Shown here piece by piece: positions 29,385 to 38,586 of a stretch of 50,737 nucleotides of DNA. The stretch comes from Aalborg-AAW-1 sp964458335 (GTDB taxonomy: Bacteria > Patescibacteriota > Gracilibacteria > Absconditabacterales > Absconditicoccaceae), in assembly GCA_964458335.1 (NCBI GenBank), contig CAYWIJ010000009.1:1-50737 (forward strand), written 5' to 3'. Every line of letters begins with the position of its first letter. Position 1 is the stretch's first letter. Under the pieces are notes generated by a model. It was not told the DNA's origin and did not search any database. It saw nothing but the letters and a program-made list of their open reading frames with translations. Position numbers and translations under genes: made by a program.

Positions 29385-29849
29385 ATGAAGAAAATAGCAA
29401 AAAAAATAAATAATCTAGCAAAAGAACACCATCATATTATCCAAAATGTCATGGATAAAAAATTATCCAAAAGGATGAAAATGTATCTTATTATTACTTG
29501 TATTATATTGCTGATTGAATCTTATGAATTGATCGTTAGTGGATATAGTATTTCAAAAAGTTTGTTATTCTTGCTCTGAGGAATAGGTATAGGATTTATG
29601 GCTTCTCGTATGTTTTATCTCACGTGGGATGCTGATGAAGAGGTGATTACCTCTCGTATCGATACGGTGGGAGTGATAGTATTGATCTTGTATATATGAT
29701 TTTCTGTGATGAGAAATACTATTCTTAAAGAAATAGTAGGTAGTTCGGCTGTCTTGGTTGTGACCTTTGCTATAGTAAGTGGTATGATGATAGGAAGATT
29801 TATAGGATTACAATATAAAGCTTATAAACTTTTCAAAAAATATTCATAG
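29385..29849 (+). CDS. Membrane protein, 154 aa, four predicted helices
   Basis: A basic N-terminal 30 residues is followed by hydrophobic segments at about 32-47, 55-72 (ending in a UGA-Gly-rich GGIGIGF), 92-108 and 117-138, then a basic tail. No signal peptide and no recognised family. Located directly after tmRNA and before the structured RNA / tRNA-Val region. Confidence 0.7.
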
Positions 29850-29858
29850 ATAAGTCTC

Positions 29859-29886
29859 TTGAATATTAAAGAGAAATTTGTATAAT
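29859..29886 (+). promoter_or_regulatory. Promoter upstream of the RNA region before tRNA-Val
   Basis: TTGAAT, a 16-nt spacer and perfect TATAAT. Predicted transcription would begin about 29892 and run through an unassigned structured stretch into tRNA-Val. Confidence 0.6.
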
Positions 29887-29891
29887 AATCA

Positions 29892-30050
29892 CCTTTGCAG
29901 GTGGCTCCCTTAATAGTTGAGACTGATCTTAAGCATCTGATAGGGTATAAACTATCTATACAGGGGGCGAAAGCAAAAATATAATAATTTCTATGGACGA
30001 TTAGTTCAGGCTGGTAAGGGAGTGTAAAGCTACTCCGAGCGTGGCATTGA
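29892..30050 (+). ncRNA. Unassigned structured RNA region upstream of tRNA-Val
   Basis: It contains a CACCT-TTGC-AGGTG hairpin (which overlaps the predicted start), a GATAG/CTATC hairpin, a GC-GAAA-GC hairpin, and a long-range 8-bp match between CTCCCTTA (29905-29912) and TAAGGGAG (30015-30022). The second half shares CGATTAG, TCAG, TGGTA and CATTGA-GTTG with the neighbouring tRNA-Val, so part may be a decayed tRNA copy. I could not match it to RNase P, SRP, 6S or a riboswitch. Confidence 0.35.
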
Positions 30051-30075
30051 TGTTGTAATAAATATAAATAAGCGT

Positions 30076-30148
30076 GCGCGATTAGCTCAGTTGGTAGAGC
30101 GCAACATTGACGTTGTTGAAGTCAGAGGTTCGAATCCTCTATCGCGCA
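30076..30148 (+). tRNA. tRNA-Val (GAC anticodon)
   Basis: A 73-nt cloverleaf: acceptor GCGCGAT/ATCGCGC with discriminator A, D arm GCTC...GAGC, anticodon stem CAACA/TGTTG around loop TTGACGT (anticodon GAC), and T arm CAGAGGTTCGAATCCTCT. CCA is not encoded. Confidence 0.95.
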
Positions 30149-30278
30149 TTTTTTTATTTTTTGAAAAAGGAGCGCAATTATTGTATTCTAAGTCAATACT
30201 TTGTGATAGAAAATAAAAGTCATTGATTGTAAGGGGAGAATCTGTATTATGATAATAATTTATTCTCATTATTATCTC

Positions 30279-30890
30279 ATGCCAATTATCTCAGCAACGT
30301 TTCTTAAGAGTGGAGCAAAATTAGAACATTGTCCTGACTCGGATAGAGCAGAGTTTGCCTTCATTGGAAGGAGTAATGTATGAAAGTCCAGCCTGATCAA
30401 TGCATTATGCAAAAGAAAAACGCTTGTCCAAACTTCACCCAAACCTGGTAAGACCCAGTTGATGAATTTTTTTGATATTGTGATAGAAGATCAGAAGTGA
30501 CAGCAAGCACAAGCATACTTTACTGACCTTCCCTGATATGGCTATGCGAAAGTCAGTAAAGAAAAGAGATATGGTTTTGAGGAGATGATCATAGAGTATC
30601 TGACGAAGAGGGAAAATCTCGAGCAAATTTTTGTTCTCATCGATAGTAATATACCGCCACAACAGATAGATATCGAGTTTATCGAATGGATATCGTGACA
30701 GAAACTTCCTTATTCTATTGTCTTCACGAAGTCTGACAAACCAAAGATGAAAGAACTCAACCAAAATACGAAATGATTTCTTGATATTCTCACGAAACAA
30801 GGAAAAGATATTCCTCATTCTTTCATCGTCAGTGCGGTGAAGTCTCAGACAATGGGTAAGTTAGAGCAGTTTATTGAAAATTTGGTGTAA
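30279..30890 (+). CDS. engB: Ribosome-biogenesis GTPase EngB/YsxC
   Basis: Small GTPase needed for late assembly of the large ribosomal subunit. The 203 residues carry G1 FIGRSNVGKSSLIN (the Gly before Lys is UGA), G2 TSPKPGKTQLMNFF, G3 FTDLPGYGYAKVS (the first Gly is UGA), G4 FTKSDK and G5 IVSAVK. These are the features of the TrmE-Era-EngA-EngB family. Start ATG gives the usual short N-terminus. A standard-code reading would split it into several pieces and hide it. Confidence 0.95.
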
Positions 30891-30895
30891 TGAAA

Positions 30896-30926
30896 AAGGA
30901 CAGATAATACTGTCTTTAGTTTTTTT
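30896..30926 (+). terminator. Intrinsic terminator after engB
   Basis: AAGGACAG pairs with CTGTCTTT (one G-U) around a six-nt loop and is followed by a short spacer and seven T. Confidence 0.65.
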
Positions 30927-31137
30927 GAGTTATGATGCTATGATTTATAGATTATCATAACACAGATCTTGTTATCACTGATGTAGTGTTCTATTTTGGA
31001 TAACATCTCTCTATCTTTCTTTTTTAAGAAGTCATTTACTTCTCTAGTAAGTTGTGTTGTTTTGTGGAAGGATTTTGGTTATACTAATAGACTGTGTTAC
31101 TCATCTAAAATTTATAATTTAAAATCTCTAATTCCCT

Positions 31138-32883
31138 ATGTGATTTCTCTCAACTTATCTTCGTCCGTATTGGAAGATATTAGTATTGGTTTTAGTACTT
31201 GCTTCGATCAATCAGATTTTTTCATTGCTCAGTCCACAAGTGTTGAGATGGTTGATCGATAATTATCTGACCAAAGTGGCGACGATGAGTTTTACAACTC
31301 AGGAATATGTTCGTGGAATATTAATCGGATTAGGATGATTTGTGGGGACGGCGATGGTTTCTCGTATTGCAAAGAATTTCCAAGACTATTTTGTGAATGT
31401 GATGACACAGAAGATAGGAACGTCTATCTATCAGAACACGATTGCTCACACCTTTTCGCTTCCGTATGCTGTCTTCGAGGATCAGCAGTCAGGACAACTC
31501 CTTTCTCAATTAGTAAAAGCAAAAGAATCGATCCAGACTTATATCTCAAGCCTGATCAATGTCGTGTTCTTCGCGTTAGTGGGAGTAATTTTTGTAATGA
31601 TTTATTCACTGACGGTCGATTGGAGAATAACCGCGATGTATGGATTACTTATTCCGTTGATGGCGATCACGACTGTTGGATTATCGAAAAAGATCAAAAA
31701 AGCACAGAAAGTGATCTCAGAACAATCCAATACGGTTGCTTGATCCATCACGGAATCTATTCGTAACGTTTCACTGATCAAAATGCTAGGATTGGTCGGA
31801 CAAGAAACTAAGAGATTGGATAAAGCCAACAACGAAATCCTCTGACTGGAACTCAAAAAAGTGAAGACCGTGAGATCCATCGAATTTATCCAAGGGACGA
31901 TTATCAATGCGATGAGCTCAAGTTTGATTGGTTTACTTGCTTATTTGGTCTATGATGGTAGTATAACCGTGTGAGAACTCATGTCATTATATTTCTATTC
32001 ATTCTTCGTCTTTGGTCAGCTTTCTCAGTTTGGACAAGTGATAAAAAATTACCAAGAAGCAAAAGCCAATGATGAGATTATCCAAAATATTATGAAAAAA
32101 GAACCTGAAGCACCAGATGAACATTTGACTGTCATTGATAAGCTCAATACTTTGAAACTTGATCAGGTATCGTTTGCATACAACGATGATAAGCAGGTCA
32201 TCAATAATTTCTCTGCACAACGAACATCAGGTCAGACCATCGCCTTTGTATGACCTTCAGGTAGTGGAAAATCAACGATTCTAAAACTTATCTGTGGACT
32301 CTATCTTCCTACCAAAGGGAAGATTTTGATGAACAGTATTCCGACGACCGAGATTAATCTCACAGCCCTCAAGCAGAAAATTGGTATCGTTTCTCAGGAT
32401 GCACAATTATTTTCTGGAACTATTCGTGATAATCTTCTGTTTGTAGCGCCACAAGCAACTGACGAAGATATCCGTCTGGTATTGAAACAAGCATCACTAG
32501 AGTCGTATATTGCTGAACTGGAACTGGGATTGGATACGATGATTGGTGAAGGAGGAGTGAAACTCTCAGGAGGACAGAGACAAAGATTGGCTATTGCTCG
32601 TGCTTTGCTTCGTCAACCACAGATACTGATCTTTGATGAAGCAACGAGTGCGTTGGATAGTTTGGTGGAAAAAGAGATTGCTGACACGATCAGAGATATT
32701 AGTCAGTCTCGTCCTGATCTGATGACGGTGATCGTCGCACACAGACTCAGTACCGTGATGCATGCAGATATGATCTATGTCCTTGAACAAGGAAATCTTA
32801 CCGAATCAGGAAACCATACCCAACTCTTAGATCAGCATGGATTGTATGCTGCGATGTGGAGACAACAAATTGGGGAGAAATAA
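31138..32883 (+). CDS. ABC exporter, fused membrane and ATPase domains
   Basis: Half-transporter of 581 aa with an N-terminal six-helix domain (ABC_membrane fold, with typical FQDYFVNVMTQKIGTSIYQNT coupling region) and a C-terminal ATPase. Walker A is FVGPSGSGKST (first Gly UGA), the Q-loop is VSQDAQLFSGTIRDNL, the signature LSGGQRQRLAIARALL, Walker B ILIFDEATSALD, and the switch His is in VIVAHRLSTV. It belongs to the MsbA/lipid-peptide exporter class and would work as a homodimer. The substrate is unknown. The start is ATG-TGA (Met-Gly). Confidence 0.92.
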
Positions 32884-32886
32884 AAA

Positions 32887-32910
32887 AGTATCGTTTAACG
32901 ATACTCTTTA
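32887..32910. terminator. Bidirectional terminator between convergent genes
   Basis: AGTATCG pairs perfectly with CGATACT around TTTAA. Six A precede it and CTTTATT follows. Confidence 0.7.
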
Positions 32911-33273
32911 TTGACGAATAATAACTTTGTCATAAGTTGTGAAAAGGGATTTTACTCTTTGAATTATTTTTTGTAGTATCCCTTTTGTTTCTTTCTCTTT
33001 TATTTTCCAATCGTCTGATTGAGCAATATAAGTAGATAGCCTATTAAGGAGATTTGTTTTCATATATCTGATATCATATTCACAGATATCAAATCCCTTA
33101 AAGGAGAGATCTTCATTTTCTTTATCTGTAAAAGATAAAATAAAACGATCATTGTCCTGGTTACTGTAAAGAGAAATTCTTATCTCTTTATAGGTTTTGT
33201 CCTGCATTAGTTTCTCTAATGTGTTATTAAAGTGAGATCTAATCTCCACTAATAATCTTTTTCTTTGTTTCAT
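32908..33273 (-). CDS. Hypothetical protein, 121 aa
   Basis: Small soluble, charged protein with no signal peptide, ending in a basic segment (QRVKSLFTTYDKVIIRQ). It reads MKQRKRLLVEIRSHFNNTLEKLMQ at the start, probably a helix, with a beta-rich centre (RISLYSNQDNDRFILSF). No UGA codon, though it contains only two Gly. No family recognised. It converges with the ABC exporter gene. Confidence 0.62.
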   Translation of the reverse strand: MKQRKRLLVEIRSHFNNTLEKLMQDKTYKEIRISLYSNQDNDRFILSFTDKENEDLSFKGFDICEYDIRYMKTNLLNRLSTYIAQSDDWKIKEKETKGILQKIIQRVKSLFTTYDKVIIRQ

Positions 33274-33383
33274 AATTTAATTTTTTGTATTACATATATA
33301 CACATTACTATACAATAAATCAATAGTTATTTTTTATATAAAGTTCTTCTTGTTTTTTGTAGAAAAGAAAATATACCATAGAT

Positions 33384-33809
33384 ATGAACAATCAACCATT
33401 ATTTCCATGATTTGAAGAACATACTATATCAGTGAGGCATGCTTTTATGAGTAATGTGATCGTTGATAGGTGATCGAAATATAGCGTCTCAGGATGAAAG
33501 GTGACAGGAAGCAAAGACAATCTCAAACAATGGCTTACAACATATTTGTCAGATAAATATTTTAGAAAAGCTACTCATAATACATATGCCTATAGAATCA
33601 GAGATGAAGATGGATTTCTCCTCGAATGAAAAAACGATGATGGAGAGACTGGTGCTGGTCAGTGTATACTTACCCAGTTACAGAGAGAAAATGTCGTGAA
33701 TGTTGTGGTTGTAGTGACGAGATATTTCTGATGAGTACATCTCCAGGCAGATAGATTTCGTCATGTTATCGATGCTACGAAGATATTTTTGGAAGAGTAT
33801 AGTACATAG
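33384..33809 (+). CDS. IMPACT/YigZ (UPF0029) family protein
   Basis: The 141-aa protein carries the family core: THNTYAYRIRDEDG, a modified NDDGETGAGQCIL (usually DGEPSGTAGxPIL) and VVVVVTRYFGGVHLQADRF, with consecutive UGA-Gly in YFGG. Relatives are translation-linked regulators (IMPACT) or unknown (YigZ). The C-terminal domain of YigZ is absent, so this is the N-terminal catalytic-like domain alone. RicT/PSP1 follows about 90 nt downstream. Confidence 0.87.
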
Positions 33810-33902
33810 ATTATATTCTAAAATATTCTTTTCCTCTTGTATCTTTTGCATAAAATAGCTATAGTGAAGAAAGATATTCTATCCTGCTATAAGATACGAT
33901 TA

Positions 33903-34808
33903 ATGAGCTCTTCAGATACAAAAACTATCTATATCCTCGATCGATACACGAATAAGAACTACTGACTTGAGGTTCAGTCAGGCGAAGAGTTTTCGTTATG
34001 AGAAAAAATTATTTTTGAACAAGTAGGAGGAGATGGGAAGAAAACTCAGTCTATTGGGACGTATATTGGTGATAAGTATAGTGATATTGAGAGAACTTGT
34101 ACCTATGTAGATCGTCTGAGAGCAGATGAGGTTGAAAACTTTGAGGAAATGCAAAAGAAAGCAAAAGCACATTTCCCCTTGTTTAAGAAGATGTTTAAAA
34201 CAGCTTTCCCGACTGCTATCCCAGTCACGGCGAGATATCATATGTTTGCTCGTCAGTGGTATTTTTATTTCTATTCGGAACAGAGATTTAATTTTGTAGA
34301 GTTTATCAAAGAGTTTCGTCAAGCATTAGGAGGTCAATTTTTTCTTTTCCAAGTGGGTGCGAGAGATATGGTCAAGATGTCACCAGCGACAGATCATATT
34401 GTTTGATGTAATGGACGTAATCTCTGTTGTAAATCTAATCGTCCTTTACCAAGTATTGATGTAGAAGATCTTCTTGTCCAACATCTCGATGGTCGTGATA
34501 TAGAGAGGCTCAAGGGTCGCTGTGGTAAACTCAAATGTAGTCTAGTTTATGAAGTGGAGACCTATGTGACTGAGTCAGCAAAGTTTCCTTCGAAGTGATC
34601 GACTATTGATATTAAAGACTGTCCACAATGTGGAATGGTGACGAATTTCAATATCATGACGAATAAGATTGATGTCCAATTAGAAGATGGGATTCGTGTA
34701 CAGATTGATTTGGATGAAGTGAAAAAAATACACGAATCTCGTAAAGGAAGATTACACGATGATCATGAGAGAGAACTTGTTGCTGCTGCTAAAGATGCGG
34801 TTGGATAA
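33903..34808 (+). CDS. PSP1/RicT-family protein
   Basis: The 301-aa protein has the PSP1 domain features: FFLFQVGARDMVKMSPATDHIVGCNGRNLCC (variant of VGxRDxARxxGGxGxCGxxLCC) and GRCGKLKCSLVYE. Its Cys residues would match the Fe-S ligands described for RicT (YaaT) in the RNA-maturation Y-complex. A further CPQC-like CPQCG motif near residue 240 may add a zinc site. UGA-Gly is used at the motif DHIVGC. Possibly cotranscribed with the IMPACT gene upstream and the TPR gene downstream. Confidence 0.87.
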
Positions 34809-34856
34809 ACAACAAAGTTATCAGTTAAAAATTTTATTGATATATTGAATACTATA

Positions 34857-36008
34857 ATGCAAACACTATCAAATATCTTCTTCCCCTTGAATCTTGATAC
34901 TCTTCGATGATGGTGGGTATTATTGACGATTGTAGTCATTGCAGGTAGTATTGTGTATGCACTCATATCATACGCGGTAGAGCGTAGAGCTAAGAAACCA
35001 GTTCAGAAGAAACCAAAATCTCAATCTAAAAAAGAGAAAAAACCTCGTCCATCAGGATCATCATGGTTTCAACAACTTTTTGCTGAAGAGAGAAAAGATG
35101 AATATGATAACGAACAATGATCTGATCCAGTATATGAAAAAATATCGAAAGAAATAATTCCAGACATTGTTCTTGTACTTCCAGAGGAAGAGACTATTGT
35201 ACAAGAAATATTTGAAGATGAGATTATTGTAGAGAGTGAAGAGAAGAAAAAAACTCTCCCACGATGGAAGACAGTGTTTGGTAAGAATAATACAACAGTA
35301 ACAGAAGTAGAAGAGGTATCAGAGGTAGAAATAGTAAAAGAAATAATAGAAATAGAAGAAATAATAGAAATAGAAGAAGAGAAAGAGATTGAAGAAGAGA
35401 AAGAGATCCTGATGACAGAAGAAACGGTCAATGAAATAGAACAACATAGTAAGACTCAAATTAAATGGGAAGAATTTCAATCAGAACTTGAGTACTTAAA
35501 GAAAAAACAAAAACGAGATGAATATGAAAGCAAATTGATTGCTTGATTGGCACAAGATCCAGATCATAGTGATATCCTCGAACATCTTGCAGACTTTTAT
35601 ATGATGGATAACCAACAAAAAAAAGCACTTCCACTCTACAAGAAGCTTGTTGAAAAACAGCCAGAAAATCATGTTTTCTTACGAAAAATGGCACAATCAT
35701 ACTTAGCGATGAAAGATGTCGAAATGGCAGAAGTATTATTAGATAGATCTTTAGTACTGCATCCTGAAACTCCAAAATATGCTNNNNNNNNNNAAACGGA
35801 TAGGAAAGATAAAGCACTTACTCTTATGGAAGATATTGTAAAACGAAGACCAGAAAATTTGAGTTATCGAAATGCATTGGTAAATCTTTATGAAGAACAA
35901 GATGATGATGAAAAGATTGTTGATGCCTATGAATCTATGCTTATAGTAGATCCTACTAATGTTATGTTGAAGAGAAAGTTATTAGAAGCAAGAACAAAAA
36001 TAAGTTAA
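34857..36008 (+). CDS. Membrane-anchored TPR protein (with assembly gap)
   Basis: Residues about 18-37 form one membrane helix (WWVLLTIVVIAGSIVYALIS), followed by a basic linker and a long Glu/Ile low-complexity stretch (EIIEIEEIIEIEEEKEIEEE). The C-terminal half carries tetratricopeptide repeats (ILEHLADFYMMDNQQKKALPLYKKLVEKQPEN and similar units), usually a protein-interaction scaffold. Ten N lie in the TPR region; the frame happens to continue across them but the true length is unknown. About 383 residues as assembled. Confidence 0.8.
35785..35794. other. Assembly gap (10 N) within the TPR gene
   Basis: Ten-N placeholder inside repeated TPR sequence, a typical spot for assembly failure. 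Confidence 0.95.
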
Positions 36009-36017
36009 AAATTAAGT

Positions 36018-36136
36018 GTCATTGCGAGGAACGAAGCAATCCATAGTTAATAAAAAGAGTAAATGATTATAGATTTCTACAGCCCCAACAAAATTCTATA
36101 TTTATATAGTCAGATATAGTCAGAGCTTCACAATGA
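36018..36136. repeat. Palindromic repeat family A, degraded copy
   Basis: Left arm GTCATTGCGAGGAACGAAGC with AATCCATAG is intact. The right arm is decayed to about CTTCACAATGACGAGG roughly 90 bp later. Intergenic, after the TPR gene. Confidence 0.7.
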
Positions 36137-36197
36137 CGAGGTAATGAAAAATTATTATCATTTAAAATACTAAATTTATAATTTAAAATTTCTATTC

Positions 36198-36290
36198 ATG
36201 TCGAGAAAAACTGTTATTAAGGTCTTTGCTATTGTGATGATCATCTTCTTATTGTTATGATCATTTGCGATGATAGCTCCTTATTTGTAA
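36198..36290 (+). CDS. Small single-helix membrane protein, 30 aa
   Basis: ATG to TAA encodes MSRKTVIKVF followed by a hydrophobic helix with one UGA-Gly and the end MIAPYL. A basic N-terminus plus one helix suggests a tiny membrane protein. It is too short for family recognition but has coherent composition and lies between clear genes. Confidence 0.5.
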
Positions 36291-36422
36291 TTTTTTGTCA
36301 CTCCGACTGACCTCTTACCTGGATTTTCGAGGGGAGTGGAAGTGATCTTTTATTATTGTTGATAAGGGAGCTTTCAATGTCGATCAAGATGATAATCTTA
36401 AGTTTATTTTTGCGCTAATTTC

Positions 36423-37397
36423 ATGAAACTTTCTATCGATCGTGCTCATAGATATGCTTGTATGAGAGCACATACTGCTACTCACCTTTTGCATGCAGAA
36501 CTTGGAAAAATATTTCCTCAAACCAAACAAGCTGGATCATATGTAGGACCAGATGAATTGAGATTTGATTTTTTTGCTGATAGAGGATTAACTCATGAAG
36601 AATTGAATATTATTGCACATTGTGTAAATCAAGCGATCTCTGCTAACGAATTGGTATCAGTTCAAGAAATGTCCTATGAAGAAGCGTTGAAGACAGGAGC
36701 AAAAGCATTTTTTGAAGATACGTATCCTGAAATTGTGAGAGTAGTATCGATTGACGAGTTAGTGAGTCAGTGAGTTAGTGGATGAGATGATAACCAAATC
36801 GCTAAATTACCAAATAGCCAAATCACGAAAAGTGTTGAACTTTGTGGGGGTACTCATGTTGCTGAAACTGGTCAGATCGGAATCTTTGTCATTACTGAAC
36901 AAAGTGCTGTCGCAGCAGGAGTAAAAAGAATTACAGCTCTGACAGGACCCAAAGTTGCAGATTACGTAGAGATGTTGCACTCACAGATCGATGTTTTAGC
37001 TCAGAAAGTAGGAGTGCCGACTAAGCAACTTGAAGCGAAGATTGATAAACTTCTGACGGAATCTGATGAGATGAAACTTAAGATCGAACAACTTTCAGCA
37101 GGACTTATCCAAAGTATTGCTTGGAAAGAAGGAGAATTTGGATCAATGAGTTTTGATGCAGTTTGGTCATATGAAAATGATATCGCTTCTCTTGGACTGT
37201 CGTTCTCTGATGCAGTAAACAAGATCAAGAGTATCGCACAGGATAGATCATGGCTCATGATTTCTTCTACAGGACAGTATGCACTTGCTCATGGACAAGC
37301 GAAAAAAATTACTCAAGAACTTGGAATCAAAGGAGGAGGATCTGATAGTTTTGTACAGGGGAAAGATGATACAGTGATAAAGTTTGTAGAGTTATAA
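36423..37397 (+). pseudogene. alaS: 5'-truncated alanyl-tRNA synthetase (editing and C-Ala parts only)
   Basis: The 324-aa frame matches the second half of AlaRS: the editing-site HXXXH (MRAHTATHLLHA), AGSYVGPDELRFDFF, VELCGGTHVAETGQIGIF (Cys and His ligands), AAGVKRITALTG, and the coiled-coil plus Gly-rich C-Ala end (GGGSDSFVQG). The aminoacylation half is absent from the window, and just upstream short pieces of editing-domain-like sequence lie in other frames. It could be a decayed or mis-assembled alaS, or a stand-alone AlaX-like editing protein starting at this ATG. A 72-nt in-frame insert (36756-36827) splits the stretch before VELCGGTH. Confidence 0.75.
36756..36827. repeat. In-frame AT-rich insert within alaS
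   Basis: GAGTTAGTGAGTCAGTGAGT and ACCAAATCGCTAAATTACCA-type sequence, repetitive and unlike coding DNA, encodes about 24 extra residues between VRVVSID and KSVELCGGTH. A similar GAATTAGCGAGTTAG tract lies near 18016 in an intergenic region. Confidence 0.65.
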
Positions 37398-37492
37398 GGT
37401 TATAAAGTCTCTCGAGTGAGAGATTTTTTTTGAAAATGAATATAAATTGCAATGAGAGTGTAGATAGTTATAGTCAGTGAATTATGAATAGG

Positions 37493-37574
37493 CTGTCATC
37501 CTGACGAAGGAAGGATCTCTGACTTATTAAAAAAGTTTTACTAGAGATTCTTCGTCGTACCTCCTCAGAATGAC
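37493..37574. repeat. Palindromic repeat family B, complete copy
   Basis: TGTCATCCTGACGAAGGAAGG at the left converges on ATTCTTCGTCGTACCTCCTC and AGAATGACA at the right. Intergenic, between alaS and folD. Confidence 0.8.
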
Positions 37575-37632
37575 AAACAAAAGCGACGCGTTATTTACAA
37601 ACCCAATAACTTTATAAACTTTACAACTACCT

Positions 37633-38493
37633 ATGGCAATCATCATGAAAGGAACAGACATCGCAAATCGTATGAAAGAAGAACTCACACAGCGAGTCAG
37701 AGAACAAGATTTTTCAACTCAATATGTGGCGATCATCTATGTGGGAGATAATCCAGCTTCGGCAACTTATGTACGTATGAAACAACGCTTTGCACATGAG
37801 ATTGGACTTCCATTGAAAATTATTGGGCAGAATGGTGAGATCAATAATTATGAGGATCTGATGGATATCGTAGTAGAACTTTCTTACGATGATAATTGTC
37901 TTGGTTTTATGCCTCAACTTCCTCTAACTAAGGAATTGATACCACATTTGATGGATATTCTTGATGCGATACCTCCGTATAAAGATATAGATGGATTGAG
38001 TGGTGGATTTATGGGACAGTTTCTGACTGAGCAGATTGATTTTCTAGGAGCGACACCACAGGCAGTCTTTACGCTTCTGGATGAATATGGATATGGAGAC
38101 TTAAAGGGGAAAACAGTAACTATTGTCTGACAGAGTAACTTGTTAGGTAAACCATTGGCATTAGGAGTGATGCGTCGTGGTGGGACAGTACTTTCTTTTA
38201 ATAGTACTTCACCTGATGAAGTGGTCAGAACTTCTTGTTTGCAATCTGATATTATCATCTCAGCTACAGGAGTAGTGCATCGTTTGGATGAAACATATTT
38301 CCGTGATGATCAGTCACAAGTAGCGATCGATGTAGGACGAGGAGAACGAAATGGGAAACCAGCTGGAGATATTGCCTTACATACTATAGTTGATAAAGTA
38401 GCTGCTTACACTCCGATTCCTGGTGGAGTATGACCCCTTACGATAGCAAATCTTTTAATGAATAGTAAGAGATTATATAATAAATATAATTAG
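37633..38493 (+). CDS. folD: Bifunctional methylene-THF dehydrogenase / cyclohydrolase
   Basis: Interconverts 5,10-methylene-, methenyl- and 10-formyl-tetrahydrofolate, supplying one-carbon units. The 286-aa length fits. Signature blocks are VGDNPASATYVRMKQ (a variant of the family ASxxYVxxK, with the catalytic-Lys-position MKQ), GFMPQLPL, DIDGL, the Rossmann GKTVTIVGQSNLLGKPLA (Gly from UGA) and PIPGGVGPLTIANL (Gly from UGA). AT-rich TTATAAACTTTACAAC repeats lie just before the start. Confidence 0.94.
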
Positions 38494-38586
38494 TGTAAAG
38501 TTAAAACATCAAAAATCTATTTTATTTACTGTATAATACTGTAGACTATCTCTAATTACTATTGTTATTTTTAGTTTGTTTGTTCT

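Noticed and set aside
29892..30050. Small SRP RNA or RNase P RNA
   Set aside because: A faint resemblance to the SRP apical loop (TCAGG...AAGG...AGC) did not extend to the required loop bases, and RNase P signatures were not found.
30087..30269. Minus-strand frame containing MRDRGFEPLT
   Set aside because: This peptide is the usual translation artefact of an antisense tRNA T arm; the region is tRNA-Val.
1734..36136. Regularly spaced repeats as a CRISPR array
   Set aside because: Copies are kilobases apart, palindromic, and sit in or between genes; there are no uniform spacers or cas genes.
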